A stretch of DNA of 64,000 nucleotides, taken from contig DATMGU010000070.1 in the NCBI GenBank assembly GCA_035555315.1, positions 1 to 64,000 on the forward strand, given 5' to 3'. The notes below the pieces were generated by a model, which had not been told where the DNA came from, made no database searches, and saw nothing but the letters and a program-made list of their open reading frames with translations. This DNA comes from DATMGU01 sp035555315 (GTDB taxonomy: Bacteria; Pseudomonadota; Alphaproteobacteria; ATCC43930; CGMCC-115725). Shown here one piece after another: positions 34,775 to 42,992 of this stretch. The position numbers and the translations under genes are program-made. The number at the start of each line of letters is the position of its first letter. Within the stretch, counting starts at the first letter, position 1.

Positions 34775-35785
34775 ATGAAAGCGGTCATCTGCGATCAACC
34801 CGGCACCTTGTCGCTCATCGATCGAGCCGAGCCACAGCCAAAGGATGGCGAGGTTCTCGTCCGCATCCGCCGGATCGGCATCTGCGGCACCGATTTCCAT
34901 ATCTTTCAGGGCAAGCATCCGTTCCTCGAATATCCCCGGGTGATGGGCCATGAGTTGTCTGGGGAGGTGGCGTCGGCTCCCTCGGGCAGCACGCTCCGGA
35001 CCGGCGAACCGGTCTATATCGTGCCGTATCTCTCCTGCGGTCATTGCATCGCCTGCCGCAAGGGTCTGACCAATTGCTGTCAGTCGATCAGCGTGCTGGG
35101 CGTGCATCAGGATGGTGGCATGGCGGAATACCTCGCCGTGCCGGAAGCGAACGTGATCCCGACCGGCGGGATTTCCCTCGACGATGCCGCGATGATCGAG
35201 TTTCTCGCGATCGGCGCCCATGGCGTGCGGCGCGGCGGCGTCGGCTCCGCCGATCGGGTGCTGGTCGTCGGCTCGGGGCCGATCGGCATGTCCGCGATCA
35301 TCTTCGCCAAGGCCCAGGGCGCCCATGTCACGGTCATGGATATGCGCGCCGATCGGCTGAATTTCACCACGGAGCGGCTCGGCGCCGATCACGGCCTGAC
35401 CGCCACCGACGATGCGGAGGAGACTCTGCGCGCGCTGACCGGCGGCGATGGCTTCGATGTGGTGATCGACGCCACCGGCAATAGTGCCGCCATGCAGCGC
35501 GGCTTCGACTTCGTCGCCCATGGCGGGCGCTATGTGCTGCTGAGCGTGGTGCGGGACGCCATCACCTTCTCCGACCCGGAATTCCACAAGCGCGAGACCA
35601 CCCTCTTCGCCAGCCGCAACGCGCAACCCCGGGACTTCGCCACGGTGGTCGAACAGATGATCGCCGGCAAGGTACCGACCCGAGCCCTCAACACCCATCG
35701 CGGCGCTCTGCGCGACCTGCCCTCGCTGATGCCCGGCTGGCTGAAGCCGGAAGCGGGCGTGATCAAGGCGATCGTCGAGATCTGA
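34775..35785 (+). CDS. zinc-dependent alcohol dehydrogenase, L-galactonate/L-gulonate 5-dehydrogenase-like
   Basis: A 336-residue medium-chain dehydrogenase. The catalytic zinc site is IGICGTDFHIFQGKHP and VMGHELSGEV, the structural zinc cysteines are in CGHCIACRKGLTNCC, and the nucleotide fold is VLVVGSGPIGMSAI. Short length and the segments resemble the YjjN/LgoD group, which oxidises L-galactonate or L-gulonate to keto acids. The substrate is inferred only from this resemblance and from the preceding GntR/FCD regulator. RBS gggag is upstream of ATG 34775. The next gene is convergent. Confidence 0.82.
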   Translation: MKAVICDQPGTLSLIDRAEPQPKDGEVLVRIRRIGICGTDFHIFQGKHPFLEYPRVMGHELSGEVASAPSGSTLRTGEPVYIVPYLSCGHCIACRKGLTNCCQSISVLGVHQDGGMAEYLAVPEANVIPTGGISLDDAAMIEFLAIGAHGVRRGGVGSADRVLVVGSGPIGMSAIIFAKAQGAHVTVMDMRADRLNFTTERLGADHGLTATDDAEETLRALTGGDGFDVVIDATGNSAAMQRGFDFVAHGGRYVLLSVVRDAITFSDPEFHKRETTLFASRNAQPRDFATVVEQMIAGKVPTRALNTHRGALRDLPSLMPGWLKPEAGVIKAIVEI

Positions 35786-35822
35786 ACGGCGGTAATAGCA
35801 GGGATTGCCCAGGCCGAGTCTG

Positions 35823-36347
35823 TTACGACCCCTCCTCCCGATACTCCGCCCCCAAGGCCCGGTACCCCGACGCCGTCCGCTCGGCCATCGTGCGATCCTC
35901 GGGTGTTAGCTTGCGCAGGAACCTGGCGGGGCGGCCGGCCCATAATTCGCCGGCGGGGACGCGCTTGCCGGGTGTGACAAGCGCGCCGGCCGCGACCAGG
36001 GCGCCGCCCTCGACCACGACACCGTCCATGACGCAAGCGGTCATGCCGACGAAGGCGCCGTCTTCCAGCGTGCAGCCATGGATCAACGCCATATGGCCGA
36101 TCGAGACGTCATCGCCGATCCACGTCGGAAAGCGGCCACCGGAGACATGCACCACTGTGCCGTCCTGGATATTGGTGCGGGCCCCCACGTGGATCGGCTC
36201 GCCATCGCCGCGCAGCACCACGCCGAACCAGATGCTGCTGCCGGCGCCGATCACCACATCGCCGATCACGGTCGCGTTGGGTGCCACCCACGCATCCGCG
36301 GCGATCTCCGGCAGCCGACCGCGAAACGGCAGAATCAGGCCAGTCAT
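35823..36347 (-). CDS. gamma-carbonic anhydrase family protein
   Basis: A 174-residue left-handed beta-helix protein built of hexapeptide repeats (VAPNATVIGDVVIGAGSSI, then IGDDVSIGHMALIHGCTLED). The zinc-ligand histidines are in VVHVSG, IGHMA and LIHGC. Length and the C-terminal helix (AGRPARFLRKLTPEDR) match the YrdA/PaaY-like group. It could hydrate CO2, but many members have no proven activity. It stands alone between convergent genes and divergent from the racemase-like gene. Confidence 0.93.
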   Translation of the reverse strand: MTGLILPFRGRLPEIAADAWVAPNATVIGDVVIGAGSSIWFGVVLRGDGEPIHVGARTNIQDGTVVHVSGGRFPTWIGDDVSIGHMALIHGCTLEDGAFVGMTACVMDGVVVEGGALVAAGALVTPGKRVPAGELWAGRPARFLRKLTPEDRTMAERTASGYRALGAEYREEGS

Positions 36348-36487
36348 CCGAATTGCCTCCTCATCGACAGCGAACGCAGTTTAAGTGTTTAGTCCCTCGG
36401 CGCGAAGCCCGCTCCGCATCGACGGCGGAGCGCCGCGCTGAAATCCGCGACAGTTGCCTCGGATTGGCCTGCTGGAGAGACCTTGCC

Positions 36488-37234
36488 ATGACTGCCTATC
36501 CGCCCTCCCCAGCCCCTCGCATCGCGCGTGGTGGCAAGGCCCTCTATGGCGCGCCGCTCGGCATCCTCATGCTGGAAGCTAAGTTTCCGCGTATTCCGGG
36601 CGACATGGGCAATGCCACCACGTGGCCTTTCCCGGTGCTCTATCGGGTCGTCGCGGGGGCGAGCCCCGAAAAAGTCGTGCTGCGGGGTGCCGCGGGCCTT
36701 CTCCCCGACTTCGTCGACGCGGCGAAAGACCTGGTCCGGCTCGGCGCGGAGGCGATCACGACCAATTGCGGCTTCCTCTCGCTATTCCAAAAGGAGATCG
36801 CCGAGGCCGTCGGCGTCCCCGTCGCCACCTCCTCACTCATGCAGGTGCCCTGGGTGCAGGCGACGCTGCCGCCCGGCAAACGGGTCGGCCTCGTCACCGT
36901 CTCGGGTTCGACCCTGACGCCGGCCCATTTGCAAGGCGCCGGCGTGCCGCTCGATACACCGACAATCGGCACCGAGAACGGTCGCGAATTCTTCCGCGTC
37001 CTGATCAAGGCCGAGAAGGAAGACATGGACATCGCCCTTGCCGAGCAGGACGTGGTGGAAGCCGGCAAGGAGCTGGTCGCCAGGAACCCGGATATTGGCG
37101 CCATCGTCCTGGAATGCACCAACATGCCGCCCTATGCCGCGGCCCTGCGGAGCGCCGTCGGCCTCCCGGTCTATGATATCTATTCGATGATCACCTGGTT
37201 TCACGCGGGTCTGCGCCCACGCGTTTTTGCGTGA
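36488..37234 (+). CDS. aspartate/glutamate/hydantoin racemase-family protein
   Basis: A 248-residue protein of the cofactor-independent two-cysteine racemase fold. The two conserved cysteines are in AITTNCGFLSL and IVLECTNMPPYA, where family members place the two catalytic bases. Other matching segments are LGILMLEAKFPRIPGDMGN and GKRVGLVTVSGSTLTP. ATG 36488 is preferred; the frame is open upstream to 36281 but would overlap the start region of the carbonic anhydrase gene. The substrate is unknown; aspartate, glutamate, hydantoin or maleate-type compounds are all possible. A strong hairpin follows at 37275. Confidence 0.8.
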   Translation: MTAYPPSPAPRIARGGKALYGAPLGILMLEAKFPRIPGDMGNATTWPFPVLYRVVAGASPEKVVLRGAAGLLPDFVDAAKDLVRLGAEAITTNCGFLSLFQKEIAEAVGVPVATSSLMQVPWVQATLPPGKRVGLVTVSGSTLTPAHLQGAGVPLDTPTIGTENGREFFRVLIKAEKEDMDIALAEQDVVEAGKELVARNPDIGAIVLECTNMPPYAAALRSAVGLPVYDIYSMITWFHAGLRPRVFA

Positions 37235-37274
37235 ACCGACGCGGAGCGGGTCCGGGGCCATCTTCAGAAACGAA

Positions 37275-37302
37275 AAGGGCCGCGAGTGATCTCGCGGCCC
37301 TT
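37275..37302. terminator. strong bidirectional intrinsic terminator
   Basis: A perfect 12-bp stem (aagggccgcgag / ctcgcggccctt) with a tgat loop lies between the convergent racemase-like gene and rpsI. On the minus strand it is followed by ttttcgtttc, so it should end the rplM-rpsI transcript; on the plus strand it follows the racemase stop. Confidence 0.85.
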
Positions 37303-37355
37303 GGGTAGACATCGTTCGGCCGAAGAAGGGGCCGATATCCGGAACCGCCTTGGCG

Positions 37356-37871
37356 TTAGCGCTTCGAGAACTGGAAGCTGCGGCGGGCCTTGGCCTTGCC
37401 GTACTTCTTGCGCTCGACCACACGGCTGTCGCGGGTCAGGAAGCCCTGGGCCTTCAACAGCGGGCGCAGAGCCGGCTCGTAATAAGTTAGCGCCTTGGAG
37501 ATACCGTGGCGAACCGCGCCGGCCTGGCCGGACAGACCACCGCCGGCGACCGTGCACCAGACGTCATACTGGCCGACGCGATCGACGATCGAGAAGGCCT
37601 GGGCCAGCAGCATGCGCAGCACGGGTCGAGCGAAATAGACCGGCGCCTCGCGGCCGTTCACCGTGAACTTGCCGGTGCCGCGCTTGATCCAGACACGGGC
37701 CACGGCATCCTTGCGCTTGCCGGTGGCATAGGCGCGGCCGAGCTTGTCGATCTTGGGTTCCACCAGCGCCGTCTCGTCGACCGGCTGGGCGGCGGAGGGT
37801 TTGGCCGCGGCGACGGCGCTCGCATTGGCAAGCGCCGATTTGAGATCGCCCAGCGATGTGATGTCGGACAT
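37356..37871 (-). CDS. rpsI: 30S ribosomal protein S9 (uS9)
   Basis: A 171-residue uS9 with about 40 extra N-terminal residues rich in Ala, as in many alphaproteobacteria. The core is GRAYATGKRKDAVARVWIKR, then GGLSGQAGAVRHGISKAL, ending in the conserved basic tail with SKR that reaches the P site. It begins one base after the rplM stop. A strong terminator lies 54 bases after its stop. Confidence 0.98.
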   Translation of the reverse strand: MSDITSLGDLKSALANASAVAAAKPSAAQPVDETALVEPKIDKLGRAYATGKRKDAVARVWIKRGTGKFTVNGREAPVYFARPVLRMLLAQAFSIVDRVGQYDVWCTVAGGGLSGQAGAVRHGISKALTYYEPALRPLLKAQGFLTRDSRVVERKKYGKAKARRSFQFSKR

Positions 37872-37872
37872 A

Positions 37873-38337
37873 TCAGGCTACTCGCTTGTTCTTGGGATTG
37901 AGCGCGGCCACGTCCAAGACGACGGGCTGCTGCGCCTCATGCGGGTGGGACGGGCCGGCATAGACCTTCAGATGGCCCATGACCCGGCGTCCGAGCGGAC
38001 CGCGCGGCACCATGCGCTCGACCGCCTTTTCGACGACCCGTTCCGGATGCTTGCCGTCCAGGATGGCGCCCTTGGTGCGGCCCTTGATCCCGCCCGGATA
38101 GCCGGTATGCCAATAGAAGACATCGCCCTGACGCTTGTTGCCGGTCAGATGCACCTTCTCGGCATTGATCACGACGACGTGGTCGCCGCAATCCATATGC
38201 GGGGTGAACGTCACCTTGTGCTTGCCGCGCAGCAGATTGGCGACGATCGAGGCGAGCCGCCCCAGCACCAGGCCGTCGGCATCGATGACGGTCCAGCCCT
38301 TCTCGATCTCCGAGGGCTTCGCGGAATAGGTTTTCAT
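37873..38337 (-). CDS. rplM: 50S ribosomal protein L13 (uL13)
   Basis: A 154-residue uL13: MKTYSAKPSEIEKGWTVIDA, LGRLASIVANLLRGKHK, then HTGYPGGIKGRT and RMVPRGPLGRRVM. ATG 38337 is fixed by the universal MKTYSAK start; the frame is open upstream without homology. It forms the usual rplM-rpsI dicistron. The 191 bases upstream contain an AT-rich stretch (ttttaaaa near 38500) that may include the promoter. Confidence 0.98.
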   Translation of the reverse strand: MKTYSAKPSEIEKGWTVIDADGLVLGRLASIVANLLRGKHKVTFTPHMDCGDHVVVINAEKVHLTGNKRQGDVFYWHTGYPGGIKGRTKGAILDGKHPERVVEKAVERMVPRGPLGRRVMGHLKVYAGPSHPHEAQQPVVLDVAALNPKNKRVA

Positions 38338-38528
38338 GTCTGAACTCTCGAAAACGGCCGCGCGGGTCCGGCACAAACGCCGAACCGCGACGAGGCGCGG
38401 GTGATACGGCGCCGGCCCGGTTTCTGTCAACCGAAAAACCACCGCTCCACGAAGCATTTAACGCGCGGTATCCTGGTATGTATTCTCTAGGGCATTGTTT
38501 TAAAAAGGATAACAGCCTTTCTATGGGG

Positions 38529-38954
38529 TCAAGCTCGTGGCGGCAGCGAATAGGTGCCCACCACATGGGCGATCATCTCCGGATCGCCCTCGGTGTAGAG
38601 CGCCACTTCGCCGACCGCCAGCCGCTTGCCATGCTTGAGCAGCCGCGCCTCGGCCAGGATCGCGGCCGGTCCCGGCTTGCGCAGAAAATGGGTGTTGAGG
38701 TTGGTGGTGACCGCCAGCGGCACCGGCCCGGCAGCACCCAGGACGGCGACATACAGCGCCACATCGGCCAAGCCCATCAGGATCGGTCCGCCGACCGTCC
38801 CGCCCGGCCGCAGAAACCCCTCGCGGAACGGCAGACGCAGCCGCGCGGTGCCGAAACCAATCTCCAGCGTCTCGATGCCCAGATCGACGGCGAACGGCAT
38901 GCTCTCCAGCATCAGATCCTGGAACGCCTCGATTGTGATGCGCGCGGCGGTCAT
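38529..38954 (-). CDS. PaaI-family hotdog thioesterase
   Basis: A 141-residue hotdog-fold protein. Segments GIETLEIGFGTARLRLPF, GGTVGGPILMGLADVALYV and NLNTHFLRKPGPAAILAEAR are those of the 4HBT/PaaI group, which hydrolyses acyl-CoA thioesters. Length is normal. It is divergent from the enoyl-CoA hydratase gene across a region holding a 20-bp perfect inverted repeat, and the two may act on related acyl-CoA intermediates. The substrate is not predicted. Confidence 0.85.
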   Translation of the reverse strand: MTAARITIEAFQDLMLESMPFAVDLGIETLEIGFGTARLRLPFREGFLRPGGTVGGPILMGLADVALYVAVLGAAGPVPLAVTTNLNTHFLRKPGPAAILAEARLLKHGKRLAVGEVALYTEGDPEMIAHVVGTYSLPPRA

Positions 38955-39023
38955 GACCCTTCCTTTTCAGTCCGTCGAGACTCCACGCTATCATGTCGCC
39001 GCTAAAACCCGCCGACCGGAAAC

Positions 39024-39077
39024 CGTCAGACTTCGCCTTTCGACTTGAACAGCGGCATCGAAAGGCGAAGTCTGACG
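39024..39077. repeat. 20-bp perfect inverted repeat between divergent genes
   Basis: cgtcagacttcgcctttcga (39024-39043) is mirrored exactly at 39058-39077 with a 14-base spacer. It lies between the starts of the thioesterase and the enoyl-CoA hydratase, within 80 bases of either. It could be a regulator-binding palindrome or an RNA hairpin in the 5' leader of the hydratase transcript. The length of the perfect arms exceeds that of normal terminators. Confidence 0.8.
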
Positions 39078-39102
39078 AAGAGCCGTGTCCGTGCGCAGCG
39101 TC

Positions 39103-39924
39103 ATGAGATCCACCATGTCCGTATCGCCCACCCCCGACCTCGCCGCCGCCGAACCCCTGCTCCTCTCCCGGGTCGAGGACGGCGTCGGGTGGCTGACGCT
39201 TAACCGGCCGGCGGCGCGTAATGCGCTGTCGCTGGCGCTGCTCGATGCCCTGGATCAAGCACTGATCCGGATCGCCGAGGACAAGGCGGTGCGCGTCGTG
39301 GTGATCGCCGGCGCCGGCCCGGCCTTCTGCGCCGGGCATGATTTGAAGGAACTGCGTGCCAATCCGGGCCGCGCCGCCTATGAGGCGCTGTTCCAACGGT
39401 GCAGCGTGACGATGACGCGGATCGTCCGGTTGCCGAAGCCGGTGATCGCCATGGTGCAGGGCGTCGCCACCGCGGCGGGCTGCCAATTGGCCGCGTCCTG
39501 CGATCTGGTGGTCGCGGCGGATACCGCGCGCTTCGCGACGCCGGGCGTCAATATCGGCTTGTTCTGTTCGACCCCCATGGTGGCCTTGTCGCGCGCGATC
39601 GGCCGCAAGCCGGCGATGGAGATGCTACTGACCGGCGACGCCATCCCGGCGGCGAAAGCCCAGGAGCTCGGTCTGGTCAACCGCGTGGTGCCGGCGGCCG
39701 AACTCGAAGCGGCGACCGCGACGCTCGCCCGCCAGATCGCCGGAAAAAGCCCGCTGACCCTGGCGATCGGTAAAGCCGCGTTCTACGCCCAGGCCGAGAT
39801 GTCGCTGGACGATGCCTATGCCCACGCGGCCGAGGCGATGACCCGCAACATGCTGGCGCACGACGCGGCGGAAGGCATCGACGCCTTCATCGGCAAGCGC
39901 GCACCGCATTGGACCGGGAGCTAG
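39103..39924 (+). CDS. enoyl-CoA hydratase/isomerase family protein (ECHDC3-like)
   Basis: A 273-residue crotonase. It has LNRPAARNALSLALLDALDQ and AFCAGHDLKEL, which forms the first half of the oxyanion hole. VQGVATAAGCQLAASCDLVV has Ala/Ala-rich sequence where classical hydratases carry the catalytic Glu in GGG(C/A)ELA, as in the ECHDC3-type subgroup. True hydratase activity is therefore uncertain. Start 39103 or 39115 (MSVSPTPDL) are both possible. The stop is one base before the next gene, forming an operon with the CoA-binding protein and metY. Confidence 0.88.
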   Translation: MRSTMSVSPTPDLAAAEPLLLSRVEDGVGWLTLNRPAARNALSLALLDALDQALIRIAEDKAVRVVVIAGAGPAFCAGHDLKELRANPGRAAYEALFQRCSVTMTRIVRLPKPVIAMVQGVATAAGCQLAASCDLVVAADTARFATPGVNIGLFCSTPMVALSRAIGRKPAMEMLLTGDAIPAAKAQELGLVNRVVPAAELEAATATLARQIAGKSPLTLAIGKAAFYAQAEMSLDDAYAHAAEAMTRNMLAHDAAEGIDAFIGKRAPHWTGS

Positions 39925-39925
39925 C

Positions 39926-40423
39926 ATGCCCCCCACCACATCTCACGACAGCTATGGCAACGACACGATCCGGCGCATCCTGGGCGAGGTCCATACCATC
40001 GCCATGGTCGGCGCCAGCCCGAACTGGAACCGACCCAGCTACTTCGTCATGAAGTATCTGCAGTCGAAGGGCTATCGGGTGATCCCGGTCAACCCGGTCG
40101 CCGCCGGCGAGACGATCCTCGGCGAAACGGTGTTCGGCAGCCTCGCCGAGATCGGCCAGCCGGTCGACATGGTCGATATCTTCCGCAATTCCGAGGCGGC
40201 GGGGCCGATCACCGACCAAGCGATCGCGATCGGCGCCAAGGTGGTCTGGATGCAGCTCGGCGTGCGCAACGACCCGGCCGCCGACCGCGCCGAGGCGGCC
40301 GGCCTGCGCGTCATCATGAACCGCTGCCCGAAGATCGAATATTCGCGGCTATCCGGTGAATTGGGCTGGAGCGGTGTCAACACCGGCATCATCAGCGCCA
40401 AGCGCCTGAAGAGGATCACATGA
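39926..40423 (+). CDS. CoA-binding domain protein (YccU family)
   Basis: A 165-residue Rossmann-like CoA-binding protein: HTIAMVGASPNWNRPSYFVM, then GYRVIPVNPVAAGETILGE, ending in RCPKIEYSRLSGELGWSG. The family resembles the CoA-binding domain of succinyl-CoA synthetase, but its function is not established. It overlaps the metY start by ATGA, so translation is coupled. YccU genes are repeatedly found beside metY in alphaproteobacteria. Confidence 0.9.
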   Translation: MPPTTSHDSYGNDTIRRILGEVHTIAMVGASPNWNRPSYFVMKYLQSKGYRVIPVNPVAAGETILGETVFGSLAEIGQPVDMVDIFRNSEAAGPITDQAIAIGAKVVWMQLGVRNDPAADRAEAAGLRVIMNRCPKIEYSRLSGELGWSGVNTGIISAKRLKRIT

Positions 40424-41727
40424 GCAGCGCCGATACCCCAGAGACCGATACCCCAACCCATGGCTTCGAGACCAGGGCCGTGCATGCCGGGGCGATCCCC
40501 GACACCGCGACCGGCGCGCGGATCACGCCGATCTACCAGACCACCGCCTATGTCTTCGACGACGTGGACCACGCCGCCTCGCTGTTCAACCTGCAAAGCT
40601 ATGGCTACATCTATTCGCGCCTGACCAATCCGACGGTGGCGGCGCTGGAACAGCGGATCGCCAGCCTGGAGGGCGGGCGTGGCGCCATCTGCTGCGCCTC
40701 GGGCCACGCGGCCCAGCTGCTGGCGTTCTTCGCCTTCATGAAACCCGGCGACGAGTTCCTGGCATCGAACCGGCTATATGGCGGCTCGATCACCCAATTT
40801 GGCCAGAGTTTCAAGAAGTTCGGCTGGCAAGTTCACTTCGTCGATCAAGCCGATCCGGATAACTTCCGCCGGGCTCTGACGCCCGGTTGCAAGGCGATCT
40901 TCGTCGAGAGCCTGGCCAATCCCGGCGGAGTGGTGACGGATCTCGCGGCGATCGCCGAGATCGCCCATGCGGCGGGCATTCCGCTGATCGTCGACAACAC
41001 CATGGCATCGCCCTATCTGTGCCGGCCGATCGAATTCGGTGCCGATCTGGTGGTGCATTCGACCACCAAGTTCCTGGGCGGCCACGGCAATTCGATGGGG
41101 GGCGCCGTCGTCGATAGCGGCCGGTTCGATTGGTCGCAGAACTCGAAATTCGCCACCCTGACCGAGCCCGAGCCGGCATATCACGGGTTGCGCTTCCATG
41201 AGACCTTCGGCGATCTCGCCTTCACCGTGCATGGCCACGCGGTGGGCCTGCGCGATCTGGGACCCGCCATGGCGCCGATGAACGCGTTCCTGACACTGAC
41301 CGGCATCGAGACCCTGGCCCTGCGCATGGAACGGTCGGTCAGCAACGCGATGGCGGTCGCCGGTTGGCTGGAGAGCCAAGATTCGGTCGCCTGGGTATCC
41401 TATGCCGGCCTCAAATCCAGCCCCTATTACGATCTCGGAAAACGTTATCTTCCAAAAGGTTGTGGATCAGTTTTCACATTCGGCCTGAAAGGCGGGTACG
41501 CGGCCGGAGTGAGAATGGTGGAGACGGTGGAACTGTTCTCCCATGTCGCCAATATCGGTGACACGCGATCGCTGATCATTCATCCGGCCTCGACCACCCA
41601 TCGGCAATTGTCGCTGGAACAGCAGATCGCCGCGGGTGCCGGGCCGGACGTCGTCCGGCTGTCGATCGGCATCGAGACCGCCGCCGATTTGATCGCCGAT
41701 CTCGACCAGGCGCTGCGCAGCATATAG
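40420..41727 (+). CDS. metY: O-acetylhomoserine sulfhydrylase (aminocarboxypropyltransferase)
   Basis: A PLP enzyme making homocysteine from O-acetylhomoserine and sulfide. The 435 residues contain GFETRAVHAGAIPDTATGAR at the N-terminus, SRLTNPTVAALEQRIASLEG, and the cofactor lysine in VVHSTTKFLGGHGNSMGG. The long 420-440 residue form and the NPGGVVTDL / DNTMASPYLCRP segments separate it from the shorter MetB/MetZ enzymes. The first ten residues come from a repeated gat-acc-cca-type stretch. ATG overlaps the preceding stop. Confidence 0.95.
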   Translation: MSSADTPETDTPTHGFETRAVHAGAIPDTATGARITPIYQTTAYVFDDVDHAASLFNLQSYGYIYSRLTNPTVAALEQRIASLEGGRGAICCASGHAAQLLAFFAFMKPGDEFLASNRLYGGSITQFGQSFKKFGWQVHFVDQADPDNFRRALTPGCKAIFVESLANPGGVVTDLAAIAEIAHAAGIPLIVDNTMASPYLCRPIEFGADLVVHSTTKFLGGHGNSMGGAVVDSGRFDWSQNSKFATLTEPEPAYHGLRFHETFGDLAFTVHGHAVGLRDLGPAMAPMNAFLTLTGIETLALRMERSVSNAMAVAGWLESQDSVAWVSYAGLKSSPYYDLGKRYLPKGCGSVFTFGLKGGYAAGVRMVETVELFSHVANIGDTRSLIIHPASTTHRQLSLEQQIAAGAGPDVVRLSIGIETAADLIADLDQALRSI

Positions 41728-41769
41728 CTCGTCCGTTCATCCTGAAATACGCTCGGGATGAAAGACAAA

Positions 41770-41798
41770 CGGCCGGAAGCAGTACCTGCTCCCGGCCG
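41770..41798 (+). terminator. candidate terminator after metY
   Basis: cggccgg-a-agcag / ctgct-c-ccggccg forms a 12-bp stem with one mismatch and a 3-base loop, 43 bases after metY and before the convergent tRNA-Pro. The T-tract is weak. Confidence 0.6.
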
Positions 41799-41824
41799 AT
41801 CTTCCGAGCGAGTGTCCTGGCGAT

Positions 41825-41901
41825 TGGTCGGGCATGCGGGATTTGAACCCACGACCCTCAGTCCCCCAGACTGATGCGCTACCAGGCTGCGCTAATGCCC
41901 G
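41825..41901 (-). tRNA. tRNA-Pro (UGG)
   Basis: A 77-base cloverleaf on the minus strand. The acceptor CGGGCAT pairs with ATGCCCG, and A plus encoded CCA follow. The anticodon stem-loop CAGTCTGGGGGACTG gives anticodon TGG (Pro). The T-arm is GTGGGTTCAAATCCCGC. It lies between metY and the MerR gene. Confidence 0.96.
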
Positions 41902-42013
41902 TCAGTGCCGAGACACCCCGCTGCGGAGCGGCGCAGAATAGGGAGCGACCCCGATCGATGCAACCGGCATCTTGGCCGAATCTCGGCGAATTTTGAGGCC
42001 TGTTCGCTCTTGC

Positions 42014-42523
42014 TCAGCGTCTAACCTCGCTCAGGGCCTCGCGCAGCTCCAGCAACTCGTCGAGGATCGCCTTGAGTTCCGCCCGAGAGGCCGGGCCGCC
42101 ACCGCCACCGGACGTCGTCGTAGCCGCGCGCGACCCACCATCCAGCGCCTCCAGCCGCAGCTGCGCGCCGCCGCCGGCGACGTTACCCTGTTCGACGCTG
42201 GCCTGGGCGACGACCTCCTTGAGGCCGCCTTCGCGCAGCAGCCGCTGAACGCCCTTGATGGTATAGCCTTCCTTGTAAAGAAGGCCGCTAACCCGCCGTA
42301 AAAGCTCGATATCTTCGGGCCGGTAGTAGCGGCGGCCGCCGCCGCGCTTCAACGGCCGGATCTGGGGAAACTTGGTTTCCCAGAAGCGCAGCACGTGCTG
42401 CGGCACCTCAAGATCATCCGATACTTCGCTGATCGTCCTGAACGCCGCCGGCGATTTGCCCACCCGGCGCAGGGGAACGACATTGCCGCCCAGCGGCCGC
42501 TGTTCAGATGCGCTCGACACCAT
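42014..42523 (-). CDS. MerR-family transcriptional regulator
   Basis: A 169-residue protein with an N-terminal MerR winged helix at about residues 28-95 (FRTISEVSDDLEVPQHVLRF, ETKFPQIRPLKRGGGRRYYR, then GLLYKEGYTIKGVQRLLREG). A Gly/Ala-rich linker and a short C-terminal coiled coil follow (LKAILDELLELREALSEV). This ihfA-linked MerR protein is conserved in alphaproteobacteria; its ligand is unknown and no metal-binding cysteines are present. The start overlaps the ihfA stop by 20 bases. Confidence 0.92.
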   Translation of the reverse strand: MVSSASEQRPLGGNVVPLRRVGKSPAAFRTISEVSDDLEVPQHVLRFWETKFPQIRPLKRGGGRRYYRPEDIELLRRVSGLLYKEGYTIKGVQRLLREGGLKEVVAQASVEQGNVAGGGAQLRLEALDGGSRAATTTSGGGGGPASRAELKAILDELLELREALSEVRR

Positions 42524-42830
42524 TCGCCCCTCCCGAAAGTGCAGCGTTGATCTGGCCCTTCAGGACATGCGAAGCCCGAAACACCAGGACATGGCGTGGT
42601 TCGATGGGAACTTCCTGGCCGGTTTTGGGGTTTCGCCCGACCCGCTCGCCCTTATGGCGCACGGCGAAGCTGCCGAACGAGGAAATCTTGACCGTCTCGC
42701 CCCGCGACAGCGCATCGGCGATCTCGTCCAGCACGGTTTCGACCAGATCCGCGGACTCATTACGCGACAGCCCCACCTCCTGGTAGACGGCTTCGCTTAA
42801 CTGCGCACGGGTAACGGTCCCTCCGGTCAC
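42504..42830 (-). CDS. ihfA: integration host factor subunit alpha
   Basis: A 108-residue DNA-bending protein of the HU/IHF family: LSEAVYQEVGLSRNESADLV, ETVKISSFGSFAVRHKGERV, then GRNPKTGQEVPIEPRHVLVF with the beta-arm Pro that intercalates in DNA. It works as a heterodimer with IhfB. It starts at GTG 42830, preceded by GAGG. The fabH-ihfA-merR order is typical for the class. Confidence 0.97.
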   Translation of the reverse strand: MTGGTVTRAQLSEAVYQEVGLSRNESADLVETVLDEIADALSRGETVKISSFGSFAVRHKGERVGRNPKTGQEVPIEPRHVLVFRASHVLKGQINAALSGGANGVERI

Positions 42831-42992
42831 GGCAATCCTCCCGACTCGGCGGATGACCCGCCCGAGTCGCGATCTTATCGAACCGGAAGAAATCCGTCAA
42901 AGCCATAGAGTTGGGTCGCGACTTTAAGATAGCGTTACGCGCCTACCACAACCCTGGCGGAAGAGCCAATTCGGCGACTTCCGCCGGCCAAC

